A DNA stretch of 58,950 bases from Fodinibius roseus. Its GTDB lineage: Bacteria; Bacteroidota; Rhodothermia; Balneolales; Balneolaceae. Numbering within the stretch: position 1 is the stretch's first letter; every line of letters begins with the position of its first letter. Under the pieces are notes generated by a model that was not told the origin of the DNA, did no database searches, and saw nothing but the letters and a program-made list of their open reading frames with translations. A program made the translations under genes and the position numbers. Location: positions 1-58,950 of the forward strand of contig NZ_FQUS01000026.1 in assembly GCF_900129315.1 (NCBI RefSeq). The letters run 5' to 3'. Positions 53,209 to 58,950 of the stretch are shown here, in pieces.

Positions 53209-53793
53209 ATGGAAAAGATGATGAATACGGTTAATTGTATACTGCATATCAAAAATATGGTGTGTCCGCGGTGCAAATATGTCGTTAAGCAAATCTGTGA
53301 AGAGCTCGGCTATACCGTACTTGCCATTGAATTGGGACAAGTCGTTATCAAATCACAGGAGCCTGTTGCTGAACAGTTAAAATTGCGCCTGGAAGAACAG
53401 GGATTTCAACTGTTGGATTCCGACCATGAATGTCTTGTCGAACGCGTAAAAGTTTTACTCATCGACTTACTCTATTGGAACGGGGGCATAAAGCAACCTG
53501 TGAATTTGGCAGAAATTCTTGAGATGGGTACCCAAACAAGATTTGATAAACTGGAATCGATCTTTTATTCCGCCTGCGGGTGTACTATTCAGGAATATTT
53601 TGATTTGCTGCGATTTGAACGGGCCAAAGAACTTGTCTCTTACCATCAACACGTTCAATGTATTACCGAATCGTTGGGATATGGAGCGTGTGAAAGGCTG
53701 GAGCTTGAATTCAGACGAAGACTCAATATGGATCTTTCTGCTTTTATCGCATCAGAAAATAACTACAGAATCTCCCTTGATGCCCTTGTTTAA
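53209..53793 (+). CDS. HMA-domain plus AraC-type DNA-binding regulator
   Basis: The 194-residue protein has an N-terminal HMA-like metal-binding fold (~5-72) with CxxC in HIKNMVCPRCKYVV, and a C-terminal AraC-family double helix-turn-helix (~85-185: RFDKLESIFYSACGCTIQEYFDLLRFERAKELV...ITESLGYGACERLELEFRRRL). This makes it a candidate direct metal-sensing transcription factor. It lies 23 bases after the propeller gene. Its stop codon overlaps the TTTAAG box of the next gene. Confidence 0.85.
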   Translation: MEKMMNTVNCILHIKNMVCPRCKYVVKQICEELGYTVLAIELGQVVIKSQEPVAEQLKLRLEEQGFQLLDSDHECLVERVKVLLIDLLYWNGGIKQPVNLAEILEMGTQTRFDKLESIFYSACGCTIQEYFDLLRFERAKELVSYHQHVQCITESLGYGACERLELEFRRRLNMDLSAFIASENNYRISLDALV

Positions 53794-53805
53794 GCTTGTT
53801 TTAAG
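53789..53805 (+). promoter_or_regulatory. TTTAAG box before the MMPL exporter
   Basis: A perfect TTTAAG-N5-TTTAAG overlaps the stop codon of the regulator gene, 55 bases before the exporter start. The -7 element is unclear (TTACTTAC at 53821). Confidence 0.6.
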
Positions 53806-53859
53806 AATCCTCGTTGCAAGTTACTTACAACAGATATAGATAACTTAAAATCTAAAAAT

Positions 53860-56799
53860 ATGACACGCCTTGCCAACCTGATTATTAAATTCCGATGGTG
53901 GGTGATTGCTGCAACGCTGCTGATCACAGGTTTTATGGGATGGAAAACGATACAGACCATCAGCCTGAACGCCGATTTTTCTACCTATCTGAGCCAGGAT
54001 GATCCCCTCGTGCAGGAATATAACCGGATCGGGGAGGTGTATGGCAGCAACTCCACCGGCATGGTGCTGATTACTTCGGAAAAGGTTTTTACCTCCGAAA
54101 CCCTTGGGCTGATCAACCGGCTGACCGAGGCCTACGGCGATGTGGAAGGGATCCGGTATGTCACCAGTTTAACGAACGTACTTGACTTCAGGAAAACCGA
54201 CTGGGGGCTGGAGGTTGGCAAGCTGCTCAATAAGGGAGAGGTCCCCGAGGACCCGGAAGTGTTGAACCGGCTGGAAGAGTATGTGATGAACAAGGAGCGC
54301 TATGAAGGCAACCTGGTTTCCAATGACGAAACCACAACGGCCATCATTTTGCGCTTTGCCAACGGCAGTAACGAATTCGCAACCAGCCTGCGCGTACGCG
54401 AGGCTTCCGATCAGGTGCTTGGAGAAGGCTACCCCGGCGGTGAAACACTGTACTATGGCGGCATGCCGTTCCTGATTTATAACATGACCCTGCTTATCGG
54501 CGAAAATATGACGGTGCTGATCCCGCTGATGCTTCTCCTGCTGATTGTAGTGCTCTACCTGGGCCTGCGCCACTGGACCGGGGTCGTATTTCCGCTGACG
54601 GTGGTGGTGGTCAGTACGGTATGGGTTACAGGATTTATGGGCCTGTGGGGATTGCAATTCGATTTGCTGACCGGGATCATGCCCGTCGTGCTTATTGCCC
54701 TGGGCAGTGCCGACGGCATCCACCTGATGAAGCGGTTTTATGAGCGCCGTCAACTGGGGGAAACACCGGAGAAAGCCGCCCGTTTCACCTTCCGGGATAT
54801 GGGCATCCCCATTATTCTCACCACCATCACCACCATGGTGGGTTTTGCCTCGCTGAGCATTTCGGATTTTTCCGTAATCCGCCAGTTTGGCCTGCTTACG
54901 GCCCTGGGCGTGGTGCTGGCGCTGGTCGTCACCCTCACCTTGCTTCCCGCGCTGTTGTCATTCGGGGTGGGTGTGGAAGCAAAAACAGCGGCGGCTAAAA
55001 ACAGAGGCAAAGTGCCCGGTACCGACCGCTTTGCTGCCTGGCTCTTTAATCATCGCTGGACACTCATCTCGGCCACAGCCGTGGTAGTAGCGGCCTCGCT
55101 GATAGCCATTCCCCGCATCAAAAAAGATGTGGACTGGACCCTCTGCCTGGCCAAAGGCAGCGATGCCTACCACGCCGAAATGCTGCTGCGGAATAAATTC
55201 GGGGGTTCGCTGCCACTTCAGGTCGTTGTTCGCGGCGATCTGAAAGACCCGGCCGTCCTTACGGCCATGCGTACCGTTGAGCGTAAATTGCAGACCGTCA
55301 CTGAAGTCAGCAAGCCGCAGTCTATGGCCAATATCATCGGGGAAATGAACGAGGTAATGAACGGCCGTTTTGTGATTCCGGAGACCCGGCAGGGCGTTAC
55401 CAACTTGTGGTTCCTGGTAGAAGGTGAAGATGAGATGGATCAACTGATCGGCCCCGAAGAAGACGAGAGCCTGATGAACTTTAAGCTGGGCACCTGGCAT
55501 ACCGCTACCCTGGCTGCCTCGGTGGACAGCGTAAATGCGTACCTGAAGACCCTGCCCTCGAAAATGGCCTTGGTAAACCTGAATCAGGTTTCCGGGCAGG
55601 CCCGCGCCCGCCTTGACCAGCTGCGGCAGGCCGAACTGGCCCGGGAATTGGAATGGCTGTTGCAGCGCTACGACGTGCCTTCAACGGACGAACAGCGGAA
55701 CCGTATTGTTGCATCGGTACTTGAGTTTACTGTCAATGATGCGACCCGTACCCAGGTGCGCCGCTCGCTGGCCGATTACCTGCAAAGCCCGCAGGCCGAA
55801 CTGGAATTATCTTCCGGCCGTATCCAAACGACGGCCGCAGAAATTGCCCGGAGCCTGGATGAAGCGGCTGCACCCTCCGCCGAACAAATAGCTGAACAAA
55901 TTCGACAGGTCAATCCCGGTGTATCCGGCGAAGATGCCGAATGGCTGGCCGGTTCCCTGGCGGTTATTGTGGATGAAAGCCTGGGAGAAGCCATGATCGG
56001 GCCGGCGCTGAACCGCCTTGATCCGCTGATAGATCAAACAGCTGACCGGGCGCTGATACGAAAATATGCAAAAGGCCTGTTTTGGAGAGCTGCGGAAGAC
56101 CAGGTACTGGTGGATGCCGCCCGGGCGCCTGAACTGCTGGGCGACTATACGGCAGCCATCGACCGCGAGGCCGAATGGAATATATACCAGGCGGGCATGC
56201 CCAGCGTACTTAAAAGCATGGAAGAAAATCTAACACCTACCCAGGTCGAAAGCCTGCTTCTGTCCCTGGTTTTTGTGCTTATCCTGCTGGCTGTTATTTT
56301 TCGCTCCAGCCTTGTCGCTTTTATCGGCGTAGCTCCCATTACGCTTACTATTCTGATCAATTTTGCGGTGATGGGTTACCTGGGCATCGGGCTGGATTCG
56401 TTCACCGCTATGATCGCCTCCATCATTATCGGCCTGGGCATCGACACCGACATCCACTTTATTTCGCGCTTCCGCGACGAGTTCAACGCCTGCGGCGATA
56501 AGCTCAAAGCCTTGAAAACCACGCTCAGTACCACCGGCCTGGCCATCGTTACCAACGCCCTGGCGGTCGGCAGTGGATTTCTTGTACTCTTGTTTGCCGG
56601 CGGGCAGCACATCCGCCGGTTTGGAGGATTGACCTCGCTGACCATGTTCGTGAGTGCGACTTTCAGCCTGACGCTTCTGGCCGTGCTGCTGCTGTGGCTC
56701 AAGCCGAAGTATTTGCAAAGAAGCGGGCCAATACCAAGCAACCGGAAAAGGAAGGGGCTAAAAAAAGATGAAACCGAAAAACCGGTCTTTTATGAATAA
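53860..56799 (+). CDS. MMPL/RND-superfamily exporter
   Basis: The 979-residue inner-membrane exporter has two six-helix halves (TMs from ~12, ~225-380, ~400, ~790-940). Proton-relay-type polar positions are in GIMPVVLIALGSADGIHLMKRFYE and SIIIGLGIDTDIHFISRFRDEF. The large periplasmic loop between halves (~420-775) carries a long helical, Ala/Glu-rich segment. With the LolA-like protein encoded downstream, it fits lipid or lipoprotein transport between membranes rather than drug export; the substrate is inferred. Confidence 0.88.
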   Translation: MTRLANLIIKFRWWVIAATLLITGFMGWKTIQTISLNADFSTYLSQDDPLVQEYNRIGEVYGSNSTGMVLITSEKVFTSETLGLINRLTEAYGDVEGIRYVTSLTNVLDFRKTDWGLEVGKLLNKGEVPEDPEVLNRLEEYVMNKERYEGNLVSNDETTTAIILRFANGSNEFATSLRVREASDQVLGEGYPGGETLYYGGMPFLIYNMTLLIGENMTVLIPLMLLLLIVVLYLGLRHWTGVVFPLTVVVVSTVWVTGFMGLWGLQFDLLTGIMPVVLIALGSADGIHLMKRFYERRQLGETPEKAARFTFRDMGIPIILTTITTMVGFASLSISDFSVIRQFGLLTALGVVLALVVTLTLLPALLSFGVGVEAKTAAAKNRGKVPGTDRFAAWLFNHRWTLISATAVVVAASLIAIPRIKKDVDWTLCLAKGSDAYHAEMLLRNKFGGSLPLQVVVRGDLKDPAVLTAMRTVERKLQTVTEVSKPQSMANIIGEMNEVMNGRFVIPETRQGVTNLWFLVEGEDEMDQLIGPEEDESLMNFKLGTWHTATLAASVDSVNAYLKTLPSKMALVNLNQVSGQARARLDQLRQAELARELEWLLQRYDVPSTDEQRNRIVASVLEFTVNDATRTQVRRSLADYLQSPQAELELSSGRIQTTAAEIARSLDEAAAPSAEQIAEQIRQVNPGVSGEDAEWLAGSLAVIVDESLGEAMIGPALNRLDPLIDQTADRALIRKYAKGLFWRAAEDQVLVDAARAPELLGDYTAAIDREAEWNIYQAGMPSVLKSMEENLTPTQVESLLLSLVFVLILLAVIFRSSLVAFIGVAPITLTILINFAVMGYLGIGLDSFTAMIASIIIGLGIDTDIHFISRFRDEFNACGDKLKALKTTLSTTGLAIVTNALAVGSGFLVLLFAGGQHIRRFGGLTSLTMFVSATFSLTLLAVLLLWLKPKYLQRSGPIPSNRKRKGLKKDETEKPVFYE

Positions 56800-57089
56800 T
56801 ATTTTTAAAAAAATGCATTGGATGCCGCCCCAAAAATGGGGACACGGACAGCGGTGGATGCTGATCATTGACGCACTCAACGCCCTGCTCTCTATGGTTA
56901 TCGTGGGCGGCCCTGATTTTTGCCCTGGGAATTTTTCAACATGTCTGGCAGATCGGTTTTGTTATGGCAGGTGTAGTCATTTTGTTGATCTGCGGCGCCG
57001 TGCTGAACAGGTTCGCCGGATTTGAACCGGAGTCTATCAAACATAACGAAGAACCCAAAATAAAAGACGAACATGCACATCAATCCTGA
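56792..57089 (+). pseudogene. Small membrane protein gene with a frameshift
   Basis: An ATG at 56792, overlapping the exporter stop, opens a frame through HWMPPQKWGHGQRWMLIIDALNALLSMVIVG. Near 56905 the hydrophobic reading continues only in another frame (AALIFALGIFQHVWQIGFVMAGVVILLICGAVLNRFAG) to a stop at 57089. Removing one G from GTGGGCGGCC restores a single two-helix protein of about 98 residues. This is either a real mutation or a homopolymer sequencing error. No family is recognised. Confidence 0.6.
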
Positions 57090-57253
57090 CAGTCTCTTAA
57101 CCAAATAAACCCGGCGTGATGATTAATAAAACAATAAAACCTGATAGAACAGCAAGCAGCAGCATAGATTCGGGCTGCACCGAAAATAAAAACCTTGCTC
57201 ACTTAATAATTTATAAATTGCAACACCGGCAAAATATAATCCGAAATACCGCT

Positions 57254-58015
57254 ATGTTTACCAAACCATTTGCCTTCGCCTTGTTTTTGTTTGTCCTGTT
57301 TGGAGGGCTGGCCTTTTTACAACCGGTACAAGCCCAAAACGCAACTGCCATTCTGGCTAAAGTCGATTCCGTACAAAATGCCTTTTCTGATATGACGGCA
57401 AACGAGCAGATGATTATTACCGATGCAAGCGGCAGCCAGAAGGAACGTACGCTGCGCATCAACCAGAAAGGCAGTGAGCTGCGCATGGTGCGGTTTCTTG
57501 AGCCGGCCGACGTGCGCGGGGTGGGATTTCTCCGGGTGGCGGCTGACCGCCTCTACCTCTACCTGCCGGCCTTTCGAAGAGTGCGCCGGATTGCTTCTTC
57601 GGCTAAAAATGAAAACTTCATGGGAACGGACTTTACGTATGAAGACATGTCCCAAAGTGTCTATGCAGACGATTATACAGCCCGGGAATTGTCGACTCAA
57701 CAAGGACAATACCGTTTATTCCTTGAGCCAAAGCCCGGTGCGGATGTTAATTACCACCATTTGGTAATTTTAGCCGATACGTCCAACTATGTATTGCGTA
57801 AAGTTGAATTTTACGACCGGGAAGAGGAGAAGATCAAGGAACTGACGATTGATAATATAGAAAAAATAGATGGCTATTGGATGGGCAAAACGATGAGAAT
57901 GGTATCATTGGATGACAATCACGAAACGGTGTTGGAACTGTCTGATATCCGGTTTGACCAGGGGCTAAGCGACAGCGATTTCACAGAACGAATGTTAAAA
58001 CGACCGATACGTTAA
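57254..58015 (+). CDS. LolA-like outer-membrane lipoprotein-sorting protein
   Basis: From ATG 57254 the protein has 253 residues; an upstream start at 57116 lacks a signal. It has a signal peptide (MFTKPFAFALFLFVLFGGLAFL...VQAQ) and a LolA/LppX-type domain: MRMVRFLEPADVRGVGFLRV, YLYLPAFRRVRRIASSAKNENFMGTDFTYEDM and VLRKVEFYDREEEKIKELTIDNIEKIDGYW. It is a periplasmic lipid shuttle and probable partner of the MMPL exporter. The 57090-57253 spacer holds no gene. Confidence 0.87.
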   Translation: MFTKPFAFALFLFVLFGGLAFLQPVQAQNATAILAKVDSVQNAFSDMTANEQMIITDASGSQKERTLRINQKGSELRMVRFLEPADVRGVGFLRVAADRLYLYLPAFRRVRRIASSAKNENFMGTDFTYEDMSQSVYADDYTARELSTQQGQYRLFLEPKPGADVNYHHLVILADTSNYVLRKVEFYDREEEKIKELTIDNIEKIDGYWMGKTMRMVSLDDNHETVLELSDIRFDQGLSDSDFTERMLKRPIR

Positions 58016-58023
58016 TTTCAACT

Positions 58024-58860
58024 ATGGAGCCGTTCTCTATCTTAACTCTACCTTTTTATATGGTTTCCGCAGCCTTCATGGGACTGATGGGAATCGGTGC
58101 CTATGAATATATTAAAGTACTCTGGGCACCGGATTACGACCCTGAGCATACAGAGTTGAATTACACCATAGTGGCGAGCGGATCTAATAATATTCTTATG
58201 CTACACGGGCTGGCCGGCACCGGCAACTACTGGAAACGGGGTCTGGTAAATGCAGGTTCCAGGCACACCTTGTACCTGGTAGATCTGCTTGGCTTTGGCG
58301 ACTCACCAAAAACAAAATCGGAGTACAGCCTGGAGGAACATTTGTCTGCCATTGAACGCATTGTGCTGAAGGAAGGGCTTAACGACGGAGATACCCTGGT
58401 CGCCGGCCATTCTATGGGCGCCCTGCTCGCTTTGGCTCTGGTCTCCAATCACCCCGAATGGTACCGGGGGTTGACCCTTATATCATTGCCGGTTTTTTCC
58501 GGCAGGCAGGATATAAGAACCTTGTACGCAGAATCCGGTACTCTTTTTGAAAAACTCAGCGTAAGCAGATATGGTAAGTATCTCTGTATGATGCACCCGG
58601 TCTACTACACCGAATGGTTTCGTCCTGAAAACATCCCACCTGATGTCTTCTACGATTCCAAAAAACATACATGGTTGAGCTATGACAGCTCTCTGGAGCA
58701 TATTGTATTAAACAGGGATATCACCGAGCGTGCAAAAACTACTATCAACAATAAAAAAATACTACTTGCCCATGGTGACCGGGATCTGACGGCCCCTTGT
58801 AGACGGGCTCAGACATTCGCAGAACATTTTGGAGAAAGCCGGTTTCTAATTATTACCTGA
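58024..58860 (+). CDS. Alpha/beta hydrolase, 3' end truncated by the terminal repeat
   Basis: The 278-residue frame has an N-terminal membrane helix (~8-28) and an alpha/beta-hydrolase core: oxyanion HGLAGTGNYW, nucleophile elbow AGHSMGALLAL (Ser in GHSMG) and the acid-strand region ILLAHGDRDLTAPC. The catalytic His that should follow FLIIT by a few residues is missing, because the terminal inverted repeat starts at 58856 and supplies the TGA stop. The gene is therefore broken and probably inactive. It follows the LolA-like gene by 8 bases. Confidence 0.85.
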   Translation: MEPFSILTLPFYMVSAAFMGLMGIGAYEYIKVLWAPDYDPEHTELNYTIVASGSNNILMLHGLAGTGNYWKRGLVNAGSRHTLYLVDLLGFGDSPKTKSEYSLEEHLSAIERIVLKEGLNDGDTLVAGHSMGALLALALVSNHPEWYRGLTLISLPVFSGRQDIRTLYAESGTLFEKLSVSRYGKYLCMMHPVYYTEWFRPENIPPDVFYDSKKHTWLSYDSSLEHIVLNRDITERAKTTINNKKILLAHGDRDLTAPCRRAQTFAEHFGESRFLIIT

Positions 58861-58950
58861 ATCCGTGAGTTAATTTAAAATTAGTTATATAACTTTACTA
58901 ATAACAAGCAGTTACCAGTTTTTGTATATTCACCTAACAGGTGAAGTTGC
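58856..58950. repeat. Right terminal inverted repeat (probable insertion-sequence end)
   Basis: Exact reverse complement of 1-95. It begins inside the hydrolase gene and provides its stop codon, as expected for an insertion-sequence junction. The internal 15 bases 58903-58917 also occur at 30084-30098. Confidence 0.8.

Noticed and set aside
1-58950. Circular element closed by terminal overlap
   Set aside because: The matching ends are inverted, not direct, so they do not circularise the window. No replication gene is present.
1-58950. CRISPR array, rRNA or tRNA genes
   Set aside because: No regularly spaced repeat-spacer pattern, cas gene or conserved RNA gene was seen on either strand.

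Overview
The window is a bacterial chromosomal or island segment of about 59 kb, densely coded. It shows no rRNA, tRNA, CRISPR array, phage or plasmid replication gene. Protein families (paired YceI proteins, Met-rich and His-rich envelope proteins, YHS domains, an HMA-AraC regulator, DUF5676, SPW repeat) and recurring TATCTTTG-like -7 elements point to the Bacteroidota/Rhodothermota/Balneolota group. This is inference; no marker gene is present to prove it.

Layout. Bases 1-95 and 58856-58950 are perfect inverted copies of each other and look like the outer end of an insertion sequence. The right copy truncates an alpha/beta hydrolase and the left copy cuts a divergent promoter. Next come an OmpR-type response regulator and its sensor kinase (356-2531), a methyltransferase, two YceI-like proteins, a porin, small membrane proteins, a Met-rich haem lipoprotein and a GntR regulator (2534-8624, minus strand). 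A plus-strand efflux operon follows (8860-17347: DUF302, Met-rich protein, SHOCT, TolC, membrane fusion protein, RND pump, PII-like, DUF2892, glutaredoxin-like, rhodanese). Then there are an ion channel and an unknown exported protein.

The most unusual locus is 19336-28432 (minus strand): a complex I-like operon in the order A, B/D fusion, H, J, K, L, M, N. It has no C, E, F, G or I subunit. Its B/D fusion has lost every cluster-N2 cysteine and carries two long histidine-rich blocks with about 86 His in total. This looks like a proton- or cation-translocating membrane arm without redox cofactors, joined to a metal-binding domain. I know of no described family like it.

Further right are an amino-acid permease, a short-chain dehydrogenase, a MITE-like element, Lgt, an FAD oxidoreductase, three small YHS proteins, a cupredoxin and a YHS-HMA-HMA CopA ATPase (28703-38141). 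These are followed by a membrane spermidine-synthase-like protein, NhaA, small His-rich and SHOCT proteins, frameshifted glgX with glgC, a class V aminotransferase, SPW protein, Cfa and an MFS pump (38324-51789). The right end is a plus-strand group (52040-58860): beta-propeller, HMA-AraC regulator, MMPL/RND exporter, a frameshifted small membrane gene, a LolA-like protein and the truncated hydrolase.

A common thread is a direct repeat, TTTAAG-N5-TTTAAG (11-bp period). It lies upstream of 12 transcription units and is usually followed 10-11 bp later by a TATCNTTG-like -7 element; a thirteenth, orphan copy abuts the left insertion-sequence end. The geometry is that of an OmpR/PhoB-family activator bound at -35, so the regulator at 356-1075 is the obvious candidate. 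The window therefore reads as one metal/envelope-stress regulon: copper export and trafficking, RND efflux, NhaA, Cfa, glycogen precursor synthesis, porin, and the redox-less complex I-like machine.
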